A DNA stretch of 27,147 nucleotides from Bacteroidetes bacterium QS_8_64_10 (GCA_003022505.1 PXTQ01000001.1:1-27147), one strand, 5' to 3'; shown: positions 6,775-14,770, counted from the stretch's first letter. Numbers and translations: made by a program. The notes: generated by a model not told the origin, from the sequence alone.

Positions 6775-8028
6775 TCAGCCGATAGTCCACGTGTCGGCGT
6801 CGTGGAGGAGCGCTTCGAGGTCGCCTTCGCCGCGCTCCTCGGTGACAGCCTCCAACTGCTCGGTGACGAGATCCTCGTAGCACGGGCGCTCCTCGCGGTA
6901 GATCACCCCGAATGGGCGCGGAAGCTCGGAGCCGCCGAAGATGCGCGCCAAAAGGTGCGCCTTCTCGCGGTTCGATTCCTCGTGCACTGCGCAGTCGTCC
7001 TCCGACCATCGCCCGTTTTCGAGGTCGATAGTTTCCAGCGAGAGGCCGTCCAGGCGCAGGCCTTTCTTGCCCTCGTCGAACGTCATCGGCTCGCCGTCTT
7101 CCAGAAAGAGCGCGCGCTCCGGCTGCGTGTCTTTGTCGGTGAATTCGGCAAAAGCGCCGTCGTTGAAGATGTGGCAGTTCTGGTAGATTTCCAGAAACGA
7201 CGCGCCCTCGTGCTCGTGGGCGCGGCGCATCATCCGTTTCATGTGCTGCGTGTCGCGGTCCATCGAGCGCGCCACGAACGCACCGTCCGCGCCGAGGGCC
7301 ACCGCCGCCGGGTTGAACGGGCGATCCAGCGAGCCGTGCGGCGTTGATTTGGTGACCTTGCCCTGCTCGCTTGTGGGGCTGTACTGGCCTTTGGTGAGGC
7401 CGTAGATCTCGTTGTTGAAGAGCAGCATCTGCATGTCCACGTTGCGGCGCAGGACGTGAATCAGGTGGTTGCCGCCAATTGAGAGCGCGTCGCCGTCGCC
7501 CGTCACGATCCACACGTCGAGTTCGGGGCGGCTGGTTTTCAGTCCGGTGGCGATGGCGGGGGGGCGCCCGTGAATCGAGTGCATCCCGTAGGTGTCCATA
7601 TAATACGGGAAGCGCCCGCTGCACCCGATGCCGCTGATGAAGACGAAGTTTTCCTTCGGCACGCCGAGGTCCGGCAGGAGACGCTGCACAGTCGAGAGAA
7701 TCGCGTAATCGCCACAGCCGGGGCACCAGCGCACGTCCTGATCGCTCTGGAAGTCGGAGCGCGAGAGCGTGCCGTCGTCTGCGCCCGGTCCGCCGTCGCC
7801 GCTGAAGCCCGGCGGCATGGCGGGTTTTTTGGCGTTCTGCGTTTCGCTTTCACCGGACGACGATGACGGTGGCCCCGACGGTTTCTTCGCACCGGGCGGA
7901 CCGGCGGGCTTTTTCGTGTCGTCACCGCCGGAATCGTCCTCCGAACCGTTCTCGCCCGAAGACGATTGCAGGCCGGGCGGCAGATCGGGTTTCTTGGTTC
8001 CGTCGTTGCTGTTGGAATTGTCAGGCAT
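6775..8028 (-). CDS. korB: 2-oxoacid:ferredoxin oxidoreductase beta subunit with repetitive N-terminal extension
   Basis: KorB binds thiamine diphosphate and a 4Fe-4S cluster. With KorA it oxidatively decarboxylates 2-oxoglutarate (or a related 2-oxoacid) to acyl-CoA, reducing ferredoxin. The conserved core begins at about residue 97. WCPGCGDYA gives two cluster cysteines, GIGCSGRFPYY gives a third, HGRPPAIATG is conserved, and the ThDP/Mg motif is GDGDALSIGGN with NNEIYGLTKGQ after it. The first 90 or so residues are low-complexity Ser/Gly/Pro/Asp with four copies of a KKPxxPPG motif (starting at about 12, 39, 48 and 67), unusual for this otherwise compact subunit. ATG at 8028 is preferred over an in-frame TTG at 8040. 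It lies downstream of korA with a palindrome in the gap. Confidence 0.9.
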   Translation of the reverse strand: MPDNSNSNDGTKKPDLPPGLQSSSGENGSEDDSGGDDTKKPAGPPGAKKPSGPPSSSSGESETQNAKKPAMPPGFSGDGGPGADDGTLSRSDFQSDQDVRWCPGCGDYAILSTVQRLLPDLGVPKENFVFISGIGCSGRFPYYMDTYGMHSIHGRPPAIATGLKTSRPELDVWIVTGDGDALSIGGNHLIHVLRRNVDMQMLLFNNEIYGLTKGQYSPTSEQGKVTKSTPHGSLDRPFNPAAVALGADGAFVARSMDRDTQHMKRMMRRAHEHEGASFLEIYQNCHIFNDGAFAEFTDKDTQPERALFLEDGEPMTFDEGKKGLRLDGLSLETIDLENGRWSEDDCAVHEESNREKAHLLARIFGGSELPRPFGVIYREERPCYEDLVTEQLEAVTEERGEGDLEALLHDADTWTIG

Positions 8029-8059
8029 GTTTTGAGCCAAACCGACTGGTTGTAATTCC

Positions 8060-8090
8060 AGTAGCGACGTAGCGGCGCTACGTCGCTACT
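8060..8090. repeat. Perfect 31-bp palindrome between korA and korB
   Basis: AGTAGCGACGTAGCG (8060-8074) and CGCTACGTCGCTACT (8076-8090) are exact reverse complements around one central G. In the korA-korB transcript this would be a strong hairpin just after the korA stop. It may set the ratio of the two subunits or protect the message. Its design resembles the palindromes at 4013 and 9990. Confidence 0.8.
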
Positions 8091-8104
8091 TACGTGAAAA
8101 ATGC

Positions 8105-9964
8105 CTATGCGCTCGCCAACGTCTCCTCAATCCCACCCTGAATCTCGTTTGCCGTAAACGGCTGCCCCTGCACCTTGCCGAGCGGCTGGAAGTCGCGTAG
8201 GTACTCCGCCCGCAGGACGCGCACGAGCTGGCCGTCATTCATTTCGGGCACCAAATAACGATCAAAGCGATCCAGCGCGCCTTCGAGGTCGGCGGGAAGC
8301 GGATGCAGGTGCCGCAGGTGCGCGCTTCCCACCGCGAGGCCGTCCTTGCGAGCGCGGTCCACGGCGGTGCGCACGGCCCCGCGCGTCGATCCCCAGCTTA
8401 CAACCAACAACTCGCCTTCGTCTGCGCCGTAGATTTCCGTCGGCGGGATCTCCTGCCGGACGCTGTCAATTTTGTCGGCCCGCACGCGCGTCATGCGCTG
8501 ATGGTTGTCGGGGTCATAGCTCACGTCGCCCGTGCCGTACTCCTTTTCGAGGCCGCCGACGCGGTGCTCCAGGTCGAGCGTGCCGGGCTTCGCCCAGGGG
8601 CGCGTGCCATCGTCGTCGCGCAGGTACGGCAGGAACGCCGCCTCGCCGTTTTGATGGTTCGGTTCCTCCGCAAAATCGACCTCGAACGGCGGCAGTTCGT
8701 CCAGATCCGGGATCTTCCACGGCTCCGATCCGCTGGACAAATAATTGTCCGCGAGCACAATTACCGGCGTCATGTACTTCGTGGCGATGCGGCTGGCGTC
8801 GTAGGCGGCGCGGAAGCAGTCGCCGGGGCTGGCCGCTGCCACGACCGGGAGCGGAGCGTCGCCGTTGCGCCCGTAGAGCGCCTGCATCAGGTCGCCCTGC
8901 TCCGGCTTCGTCGGCAGGCCCGTTGAGGGGCCGCCGCGCTGCATGTTGACGATCACCATCGGAAGCTCCGTCATCACCGCCAGGCCGATGGTCTCGGTCT
9001 TGAGCGCGATGCCGGGGCCGCTCGTGGCGCACACGCCCAGGTTGCCGCCGAAGGATGCGCCCAGCGCCGACCCCGCCGCCGCGATCTCGTCCTCGGCCTG
9101 GAAGGTCGCCACGTCGAAGTTCTTATGCTTCGAGAGTTCGTGCAAAATATCGGAGGCCGGCGTGATCGGGTACGAGCCGTAAAACAGTTGCAGGCCGCTC
9201 TTGCGGCTCGCCGTGATGAGGCCCAGGGCCAGCGCTTCCGCCCCCCGGATGGCGCGGTAGGTGCCTTCGTCGAGCGAGGCCGGCTCGACCTCGTAGCGCG
9301 CGGCAAACTGCTCGGTGGTCTCGCCGTAGTGCAGTCCTTTTTTAAGGGCGCGCACGTTGGCCTTGCGGATCTCCGGCTGATCGGCAAACTTCTCGGAGAG
9401 CCACTCGATGGCCGGCTCCACGGGGCGCGCGTAGCGCCAGAGCGTGAGGCCGAGCGCGAACATGTTCTTGCAGCGGCCCTTCGCGGCCTTGTCGAGGTCG
9501 AACTCCGCAAGCGCCTCGCGGGTGAGCGTCGTAAGCGGCACCTCGATCACGTCGTAGTCGTCGAGCGTACCGTCCTCGCGCGGGTCGGCGTCCAGGTCGG
9601 CGAGGTCGAAGCTGCGCTCGGTAAAGGCGTCGGTGTTAATCAAGACGTGCCCGCCGCGCCGCACGCGGTCGAGGTGCACCTCCACGGCCGCCGGGTTCAT
9701 CGCCACGAGCAGGTCGGCGTCGTCGCCGGGGGTGCGCACGTCTACGGAGCCGAAGTGCAGCTGGAAGGCACTCACGCCGTAGGTGGTGCCGGCGGGCGCG
9801 CGAATCTCGGCGGGAAAGTCGGGCAGCGTCGAGAGGTCGTTCTGGGCGTAGGCCGCCGCGAGGGTGAACTGCGATCCGGTGAGCTGCATCCCATCGCCGC
9901 TGTCACCGGCGAATAGGACGGTGGCGTCGGGTATCGTCTGGGTGGGAGTGTCGATCTGCGGCAC
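8105..9964 (-). CDS. korA: 2-oxoacid:ferredoxin oxidoreductase alpha subunit (gamma-alpha fusion)
   Basis: A 619-residue fused subunit. The N-terminal gamma-type domain (about 10-190) starts with VLFAGDSGDGMQLTGSQF and includes FPAEIRAPAGTTYGVSAFQ and LLVAMNPAAVEVHL. The alpha domain (about 225-610) has the pyrimidine-binding YPITPASDILHEL, AEDEIAAAGSALGASFGG, TSGPGIALKTETIG and MQRGGPSTGLPTKPEQGDL. This gamma-alpha order is that of KorA of the 2-oxoglutarate/2-oxoacid enzymes that pair with a KorB-type beta subunit. The start codon is GTG at 9964, which places the domain a normal distance from the N-terminus, and no better ATG lies nearby. It is the first gene of korA-korB. A 19-bp palindrome 143 bp upstream is a candidate operator. 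Confidence 0.93.
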   Translation of the reverse strand: MPQIDTPTQTIPDATVLFAGDSGDGMQLTGSQFTLAAAYAQNDLSTLPDFPAEIRAPAGTTYGVSAFQLHFGSVDVRTPGDDADLLVAMNPAAVEVHLDRVRRGGHVLINTDAFTERSFDLADLDADPREDGTLDDYDVIEVPLTTLTREALAEFDLDKAAKGRCKNMFALGLTLWRYARPVEPAIEWLSEKFADQPEIRKANVRALKKGLHYGETTEQFAARYEVEPASLDEGTYRAIRGAEALALGLITASRKSGLQLFYGSYPITPASDILHELSKHKNFDVATFQAEDEIAAAGSALGASFGGNLGVCATSGPGIALKTETIGLAVMTELPMVIVNMQRGGPSTGLPTKPEQGDLMQALYGRNGDAPLPVVAAASPGDCFRAAYDASRIATKYMTPVIVLADNYLSSGSEPWKIPDLDELPPFEVDFAEEPNHQNGEAAFLPYLRDDDGTRPWAKPGTLDLEHRVGGLEKEYGTGDVSYDPDNHQRMTRVRADKIDSVRQEIPPTEIYGADEGELLVVSWGSTRGAVRTAVDRARKDGLAVGSAHLRHLHPLPADLEGALDRFDRYLVPEMNDGQLVRVLRAEYLRDFQPLGKVQGQPFTANEIQGGIEETLASA

Positions 9965-9989
9965 GCGCTTTCGTGGTTTCGGGTTGCGG

Positions 9990-10019
9990 GTAGGGGGCGA
10001 GTCGGCGACTCGCCCGTAC
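9990..10019. repeat. Compact palindromic repeat (GGGCGAGTC stem)
   Basis: GGGCGAGTC (9995-10003) and GACTCGCCC (10007-10015) form a perfect 9-bp stem with a GGC loop. GTAGG precedes it and GTAC follows. The central GGC and GTAG start match the style of the palindromes at 4013 and 8060. Confidence 0.65.
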
Positions 10020-10106
10020 GGCAGGTTACAAGTTTGCGACCGCTGGAGCGCTTCGTTTGGGCGAGCATCACGCGGTTCGACCGGTCTCGGCTCGCCCGAA
10101 CGATCA

Positions 10107-10125
10107 GTTTAGAATCGTTCTAAAC
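10107..10125. promoter_or_regulatory. Candidate operator upstream of korAB
   Basis: GTTTAGAA-TCG-TTCTAAAC is a perfect 8-3-8 inverted repeat. It is AT-rich within a GC-rich spacer and lies 143-161 bp upstream of the korA start. Read as a 7-1-7 site it comes close to the TTATAATnATTATAA box of PerR/Fur-type metal or peroxide regulators. A redox regulator would make sense for an oxygen-sensitive Fe-S enzyme, but the regulator is not identified. Confidence 0.45.
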
Positions 10126-10276
10126 AGCGGTTGAGACAACGTCACTCGCGCGCCCATGTTCGCGACGTGCACCGCGACGAGACGGCTATTTCAACAAAGT
10201 TTGTCAGGGACGGGACGGCGGCTCGCCCGTACTCGTAGAGAAACGCGCACCACAAAAACGCCTAACGCGCCAACGC

Positions 10277-10537
10277 TCAAATAATCTCCACGTCGATCTG
10301 ATAATCGTCGGTCGTAAGCGCAATCGTGCGGTTTTGGTTGGCGAGGCGGTAGTCGGAGATCGCGTCCGGCAGCATGTCGTCGGGCGTGTCCATCTTGAAG
10401 AGGCAATCCGCCACGACCTGCCAGTCCTCCTGCGTGAGGTGCACGGTGGCTTCGTTCCCCTCGGCCACAACGGGCGCGTAGTCCAGCACCTTGTTGAGAT
10501 GGTTGACAGCCTGCTCTTGGTGCAGATTCGGATCCAT
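10277..10537 (-). CDS. Small acidic hypothetical protein
   Basis: An 86-residue soluble protein starting MDPNLHQEQAVNHLNKVLDY. I do not recognise a family. Visible features are an N-terminal helix, a segment VHLTQEDWQVVADCLFKMD, the motif TPDDMLPDAISDYRLA, and a beta-like C-terminus (RTIALTTDDYQIDVEII). It has no membrane segment and no Cys cluster. The ATG at 10537 is preferred; an in-frame TTG at 10582 would add 15 residues. Codon composition and the acidic character match the neighbours, so it looks like a real gene. It lies upstream of korA on the same strand, 312 bp away, so it is probably a separate transcript. Confidence 0.6.
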   Translation of the reverse strand: MDPNLHQEQAVNHLNKVLDYAPVVAEGNEATVHLTQEDWQVVADCLFKMDTPDDMLPDAISDYRLANQNRTIALTTDDYQIDVEII

Positions 10538-10616
10538 ATTGTCGCTGTGGTTTTGTACGTTGACGCAAGGCAGCCGCAACAACGAACCGTCGGTGCCTGC
10601 GTTCCACGGGAACGGA

Positions 10617-10697
10617 GGACGGCGGACCGCAGACGGCGGGAAGCAGAGCCTATGATCTCAGCCTCGCAGCCGCCCAGATTCCCAGCCTCCCAATCCC
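10617..10697. repeat. Word-tract leader directly before thyA
   Basis: Two word sets are stacked. GGACGGCGGACCGCAGACGG (about 10617-10636) resembles the tract at the 3' end of fabD (about 12590-12617). CTCAGCCTCGCAGCC and CCCAGCCTCCCAATCCC (about 10657-10697) then end at the thyA ATG. A similar CTCAGCCTCCCAG leader ends at the acetolactate synthase ATG (24160-24196). Confidence 0.5.
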
Positions 10698-11564
10698 ATG
10701 CAAACCTACCTCGACTACCTCCGCGATATCCTCGAAAATGGCGCGCGCAAGGACGACCGCACCGGCACGGGCACACGCAGCGTCTTCGGGCGGCAGCTGC
10801 GGTTCGATCTGCAGGACGGCTTCCCGCTGCTCACGACCAAGAGCGTGTGGTTCAAGGGCGTGGCGGTCGAGTTGCTCTGGTTCCTTTCGGGGGGCACCAA
10901 CATCCGCCCGCTCGTCCGGCGCAGCGTCTCCATCTGGACGGACTGGCCGCTCGCCGATTACCGTGAGGCGACGGGCGACGACATCTCGCAGGATGAGTTC
11001 GAGCAGCGCATCATCGAGGACGAGGCGTTTGCGCGAGAGTGGGGCGCGCTGGGGCCGGTTTACGGTAAGCAATGGCGCGACTTCAACGGCGCGGACCAGA
11101 TCGAGCGCTTGGTGAACCGTTTATGCGCAAAACCGCACTCGCGCCGCCACCTCGTGAGCGCCTGGAACCCGGCGGAGCTATCGGCGCAACGGCTGCCCCC
11201 GTGCCACTATGCGTTCCAGTGCTGGGTCTCGCCGGAAGGCCGGCTCTCGCTCATGTGGCAGCAGCGCAGCGTCGACAGTTTTCTGGGCCTTCCGTTCAAC
11301 ATTGCCAGCTATGCGCTGCTGGCGCACCTGCTCGCGGCGCAGACCGGATACGATGTGGGCGAGCTGATTTTTAGCGGTGGCGACTGCCACATCTACGAAA
11401 ACCACATCGACCCGGTGAAGGGGCAACTCACGCGCTCGCCGCGTCCGCTCCCGTCGCTCCGCATCGAGCGAACGCCGGACGCGATTTTCGACTACGAGTA
11501 TGAGGATTTCGCCCTCGAGGGCTACGACCCGCATCCCGCCATCCGCGCGCCGATAGCGGTGTGA
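10698..11564 (+). CDS. thyA: Thymidylate synthase ThyA
   Basis: ThyA methylates dUMP to dTMP, using methylene-tetrahydrofolate as both one-carbon donor and reductant. The 288-residue protein is complete. RKDDRTGTGTRSVFG near the N-terminus is the dUMP-phosphate loop, FPLLTTKSVWFKGVAVELLW follows, the catalytic Cys is C169 in LPPCHYAFQ, QQRSVDSFLGLPFNIASYA carries the conserved Arg/Ser/Asp, and it ends HPAIRAPIAV as most ThyA proteins do. A segment of about 30 residues (about 84-115) before WGALGPVYGKQWR is longer than in the 264-residue E. coli enzyme but of a type seen in longer ThyA proteins. No folA follows. The gene converges with fabG across 21 bp. Confidence 0.97.
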   Translation: MQTYLDYLRDILENGARKDDRTGTGTRSVFGRQLRFDLQDGFPLLTTKSVWFKGVAVELLWFLSGGTNIRPLVRRSVSIWTDWPLADYREATGDDISQDEFEQRIIEDEAFAREWGALGPVYGKQWRDFNGADQIERLVNRLCAKPHSRRHLVSAWNPAELSAQRLPPCHYAFQCWVSPEGRLSLMWQQRSVDSFLGLPFNIASYALLAHLLAAQTGYDVGELIFSGGDCHIYENHIDPVKGQLTRSPRPLPSLRIERTPDAIFDYEYEDFALEGYDPHPAIRAPIAV

Positions 11565-11585
11565 GCAGCGGAGAGCCGGGGCGGT

Positions 11586-12335
11586 TCACATCGCCAGGCC
11601 GCCGTCCACGTGCAGAACGTGCCCCGTGACGTACGAGGCAGCGTCGGAGGCGAGGAAAAGCACCGCCTGCGCCACGTCATCGGTAGAGGCCAGCCGGTCG
11701 AGCGGCACGTTCTCCAGGATCGTCTCGCGCTGCTCGTCGTCAAGCGCGCCCGTCATGTCGGTTTGGACGTAGCCGGGCGCGACGGCGTTGACCGTGACGC
11801 CGCGCTGGCCCAACTCCTTCGCCATGCTCTTGGTAAAGCCGATGATGCCAGCCTTCGAGGCGGCGTAGTTGGTCTGGCCGGGGTTTCCCATCACGCCCAC
11901 GACCGACGACAAATTGACGATACGCCCGGCGCGCTGCCGCATCATGGGCATGTAGGCCGCCTTCGAGAAATTGAACACGCTCTTGAGGTTCGTCTCGATG
12001 ACGGCGTCCCAGTCGTCCTCGCCGAGGCGCAGCATCAGACCGTCGCGGGCGATGCCGGCGTTGTTAACGAGCACATCGAGCGAGTCCCACGCTTCCGTCA
12101 CGCCCTCCACAGCTTCCTCGGCGGCGCTCATCTCGGCAACGTCGCCCTGAAAGACGAGTACGTCGGTGCCGTTATTTTTCAGCGTGGACCGTAGCTCCTC
12201 GGCGGCGTCGGTGGAGGAGCGGTACGTGAAGGCGACGCGCGCGCCAGCCCCGGCGAAGGCTTCGACGAGCGCCCGCCCGATACCGCGCGTGCCGCCGGTA
12301 ATGAGGACGCTCTGGTCGGTGAAGTCGTGGGTCAT
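11586..12335 (-). CDS. fabG: 3-oxoacyl-ACP reductase FabG
   Basis: FabG is the NADPH-dependent reductase of the fatty acid elongation cycle, converting 3-oxoacyl-ACP to 3-hydroxyacyl-ACP in the cytoplasm. The 249-residue short-chain dehydrogenase shows TGGTRGIGRAL for cofactor binding, NNAGIARDGLMLRLGEDDWD, the catalytic Ser in VNLSSVVGVMGNPGQ, the Tyr/Lys pair in TNYAASKAG, and the FabG-typical APGYVQTDMT and VTGHVLHVDGG. The long identity with FabG signatures separates it from generic SDRs. It is the last gene of the yceD-rpmF-plsX-fabH-fabD-fabG series. acpP and fabF, which often follow, are not here. Confidence 0.96.
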   Translation of the reverse strand: MTHDFTDQSVLITGGTRGIGRALVEAFAGAGARVAFTYRSSTDAAEELRSTLKNNGTDVLVFQGDVAEMSAAEEAVEGVTEAWDSLDVLVNNAGIARDGLMLRLGEDDWDAVIETNLKSVFNFSKAAYMPMMRQRAGRIVNLSSVVGVMGNPGQTNYAASKAGIIGFTKSMAKELGQRGVTVNAVAPGYVQTDMTGALDDEQRETILENVPLDRLASTDDVAQAVLFLASDAASYVTGHVLHVDGGLAM

Positions 12336-12387
12336 GCTTTCAGGGCGGTGAGATCAGTCATTTCGGAGAGCGCTATGAGTCAACCCG

Positions 12388-12583
12388 TATGCGTAATGCG
12401 TATTGCGTGAGGGTGCCCGTTTTGTGCGCTCGGGTATTCGTGGATCGTCGGTCGTCGTTTACTTCGCTACGCTACGTGAGTCGCCTGCGGCTCGTTTGTC
12501 AGGCGAGATACCGGATAACTTTTGCTCGGGCGCTTATTTTACGACCTACAAACTCCGAAATTACGTTTTACGCAATGCGTCAT
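12388..12583. repeat. Fold-back word tract between fabD and fabG (GCGTAATGCGTATTGCGTGA words)
   Basis: The left arm (12388-12410) repeats the word GCGTAATGCGTATTGCGTGA. The right arm (12559-12583, TTACGTTTTACGCAATGCGT and onwards) repeats it in inverted orientation. The 150 bp between have no coding potential on either strand. Confidence 0.6.
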
Positions 12584-12601
12584 AAAAGCCGCCGTCTGCG
12601 G

Positions 12602-13576
12602 TCAGCCGTCCGCCGTCCACGCAGCCAGATCCTCCGCCGTGTCCAGGTTGTCCAGCTCCGCCGAGCGGCCCATTGTGCGGCGTGCGAGGCCGCTCAGGAC
12701 GCGCCCGGCTCCAACCTCCACGTAGCGATCCGCGCCGTCGGCCTGCATTTCCGCGACGGACTGCGCCCAGCGGACGGGCGCGAGCAGCTGCTCCAGCAGG
12801 CGCGCCCGGATCTCGTCGGGATCGGTCGTGGGCTGGGCGGTGACGTTGGCGTAGACGGGGCAGCGCGGCTCGCGGATCGTGACGTCTTCAAGCGCCTCGG
12901 CCAAGCCATCGCGGGCGTAGGACATGAGCGGCGAATGGAAAGCTCCGCTCACGTCGAGCGGAATGACGCGGCGCGCGCCCTCGTCGCTCGCCTGCTCGAT
13001 CGCTCGCTCGATGGCCTCCCGGCTGCCGGAGATCACGACCTGACCCGGCGCGTTGTAGTTGGCGGCCTGCACCGGGCCAACGCTCTCGGCGGACACGTCG
13101 CGGCAAACCTGCTCGATGGCGTCGTCGTCCATGCCGATGACGGCGGCCATCGTGCCCGGCTCGCGGTCGCCCGCTTCGGCCATCAGTTCGCCGCGCCGCC
13201 GCACAAGGCGCAGGCCGTCCTCGAAGGAGAACGCGCCCGTCGCCGCCAGCGCGCTGTACTCGCCGAGGCTGTGCCCGGCGGCCATGTCGGGCGCGTGGTC
13301 GTTTTCGCCAAGCACGGCCATGAGCGCCAGGCTGTGCGTGTAAAGCGCCGGCTGCGCCACGTCCGTGGCCGTCAGCGCAGCTTCCTCGGCGTCGGTCGGT
13401 TCGCTGTCCTCGCCGCTGCTTGCGCCGAACATCTTGTCGGTCAGCGAAAACTCCAGCAGGTCGTCGGCGGCGTTATAGCGCTCGCGGGCGGGAGCGTGTT
13501 GCTCGTAGACGCCGCGTCCCATGCCGACGTACTGCGCGCCCTGGCCGGGGAAAAGGTATGCTGTCTTCGTCGCCAT
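12602..13576 (-). CDS. fabD: Malonyl-CoA:ACP transacylase FabD
   Basis: FabD moves malonyl from CoA to acyl carrier protein, supplying the extender unit of fatty acid synthesis. The 324-residue protein starts MATKTAYLFPGQGAQYVGMG, with the GQGAQ oxyanion motif. The nucleophile is S103 in AAGHSLGEYSAL, and the catalytic His is in LDVSGAFHSPLM. The conserved Arg region follows GDREPGTMAAVIGMDD. The ATG at 13576 fits the FabD N-terminus, whereas an in-frame upstream start at 13642 would add a non-homologous 22 residues. The last codons (TADG-stop) coincide with a GGACGGCGGACGG word that continues past the stop, so the spacer repeat appears to have grown into or out of the gene end. Confidence 0.96.
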   Translation of the reverse strand: MATKTAYLFPGQGAQYVGMGRGVYEQHAPARERYNAADDLLEFSLTDKMFGASSGEDSEPTDAEEAALTATDVAQPALYTHSLALMAVLGENDHAPDMAAGHSLGEYSALAATGAFSFEDGLRLVRRRGELMAEAGDREPGTMAAVIGMDDDAIEQVCRDVSAESVGPVQAANYNAPGQVVISGSREAIERAIEQASDEGARRVIPLDVSGAFHSPLMSYARDGLAEALEDVTIREPRCPVYANVTAQPTTDPDEIRARLLEQLLAPVRWAQSVAEMQADGADRYVEVGAGRVLSGLARRTMGRSAELDNLDTAEDLAAWTADG

Positions 13577-13644
13577 TGCTGCTTTCGTTGAGGTTTGTAC
13601 GGGTGGGAAACGCTGTGCCAGCGATAGGCGTGTGTTGCGCAATG

Positions 13645-13712
13645 CGTGATGCGTGAGGCAGCCAGTCAGATACCTTCGTCTATGTGAGCACCCTCACGAA
13701 ACACGCATCACG
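13645..13712. repeat. Fold-back word tract between fabH and fabD (CGTGATGCGTG)
   Basis: CGTGATGCGTG at 13645-13655 and CACGCATCACG at 13702-13712 are perfect 11-bp reverse complements. Additional inner pairing is possible between GTGAGG (13653-13658) and CCTCAC (13692-13697). The tract lies in the 187-bp spacer and shares the GCG-T-ATGCGTGA vocabulary of the fabD-fabG spacer. Confidence 0.7.
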
Positions 13713-13763
13713 AATCACAAAGCATCGACTTACAACCCAGAAGAAACCGCTACGTCCCAGCGC

Positions 13764-14756
13764 TTACACGTCCAAACCGTTGTACGCCCACCGGATGTGC
13801 GCCGCGCTCCACGTAAAGCCGCCGCCGAAGGCCACCAGAACGAGATTGTCGCCGGGGCGGAGGTCGTCCTCGTAATCGGCGAGGCAGAGCGGTATGGTGG
13901 CTGCCGTCGTGTTGCCGTAGCGGTCGATGTTGAGCATCACGCGCTCCATGGGCAGGCCCACGCTGTCGGCGGTGGCGCTGATGATGCGCTCGTTGGCCTG
14001 GTGCGGCACGAGGTAGCGCACGTCCTCTGCCGCGAGGTCGCCTCGCTCCATGATCCCCTCGGTGATCTCCGCCATCTTCGAGACGGCGCGCTTGAAGACG
14101 GGTCGCCCGTCCTGCCGGAGCACGTGCAGCTTCTTCTCGACCGTCTCCGGCGAGGCCGGCCTCCGGCTGCCGCCTGCCAGCATGCAGAGCTGCTCCCAGT
14201 CGGTGGCGTCGATACCCTGCTCGATGTCCGTGACGCCGTATTCGTCGTCAGGCTCCAGGAGCACCGCGCCCGCGCCGTCGCCGAACAGAATACACGTAGA
14301 GCGGTCCTCGTAGTCGATGATGCTGCTCATCGTGTCTGCGCCGACGACGAGTACCTTCTCGTGCTGTCCGCTCTCGATGAAGCGCGCGCCGGTGGCGAGA
14401 GCGTACATGAAGCCGCTGCACGCGGCGGAGAGGTCGAAGCCCCAGGCGTTTTCCGCGCCGATCTTCTCCTGGATGAGGCACGCCGTGGCTGGGAAGAGCA
14501 TGTCGGGCGTGACGGTGCCCACCACGATGGCGTCAATCGCGGCGGGATCGACGCCGTTCTTGCGGATCAGCTCGCGCGCGGCCTCGGCGGCCATGTCGGA
14601 GGTGGCCTCGTCATCGGCGGCAATGCGGCGCTCGCGGATGCCGGTGCGCGTGCGGATCCACTCGTCGCTGGTGTCCACCATCTGTTCCAGATCCGCGTTG
14701 GTGAGGCGTTTCTCCGGCACGTAGTGGCCGACGGCCGTGATGGCTGCTTGCTTCAT
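13764..14756 (-). CDS. fabH: Beta-ketoacyl-ACP synthase III FabH
   Basis: FabH starts fatty acid synthesis by condensing an acyl-CoA (often acetyl-CoA or a branched primer) with malonyl-ACP. The 330-residue thiolase-fold enzyme has the catalytic Cys C113 in LSAACSGFMYAL, His H252 in PHQANERI and Asn N282 in RYGNTTAATIP. TSDEWIRTRTGIRERR at residues 29-44 is the CoA-binding arginine segment. All residues of the Cys-His-Asn triad are present and the length is normal. It is preceded by plsX and followed by fabD on the same strand, as in many bacteria. Confidence 0.97.
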   Translation of the reverse strand: MKQAAITAVGHYVPEKRLTNADLEQMVDTSDEWIRTRTGIRERRIAADDEATSDMAAEAARELIRKNGVDPAAIDAIVVGTVTPDMLFPATACLIQEKIGAENAWGFDLSAACSGFMYALATGARFIESGQHEKVLVVGADTMSSIIDYEDRSTCILFGDGAGAVLLEPDDEYGVTDIEQGIDATDWEQLCMLAGGSRRPASPETVEKKLHVLRQDGRPVFKRAVSKMAEITEGIMERGDLAAEDVRYLVPHQANERIISATADSVGLPMERVMLNIDRYGNTTAATIPLCLADYEDDLRPGDNLVLVAFGGGFTWSAAHIRWAYNGLDV

Positions 14757-14770
14757 GCTTCAGATCTGGA

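Larger units (their letters stand above)
9965..10276. other. 312-bp spacer upstream of korA
   Basis: No gene is seen. It holds a compact GC palindrome (9990-10019), a candidate operator (10107-10125) and a partial copy of the palindrome's right arm (GGCTCGCCCGTAC, about 10223-10240). The promoter for korAB should lie here, but no clear core promoter was recognised. Confidence 0.6.

Noticed and set aside
10070..10110. tRNA-like GGTTCGACCGG T-loop
   Set aside because: No acceptor stem, anticodon arm or D-arm could be built around it.
12389..13591. A 400-codon open frame on + across fabD
   Set aside because: It is antisense to a clear FabD, and its first 200 bases are spacer repeat.
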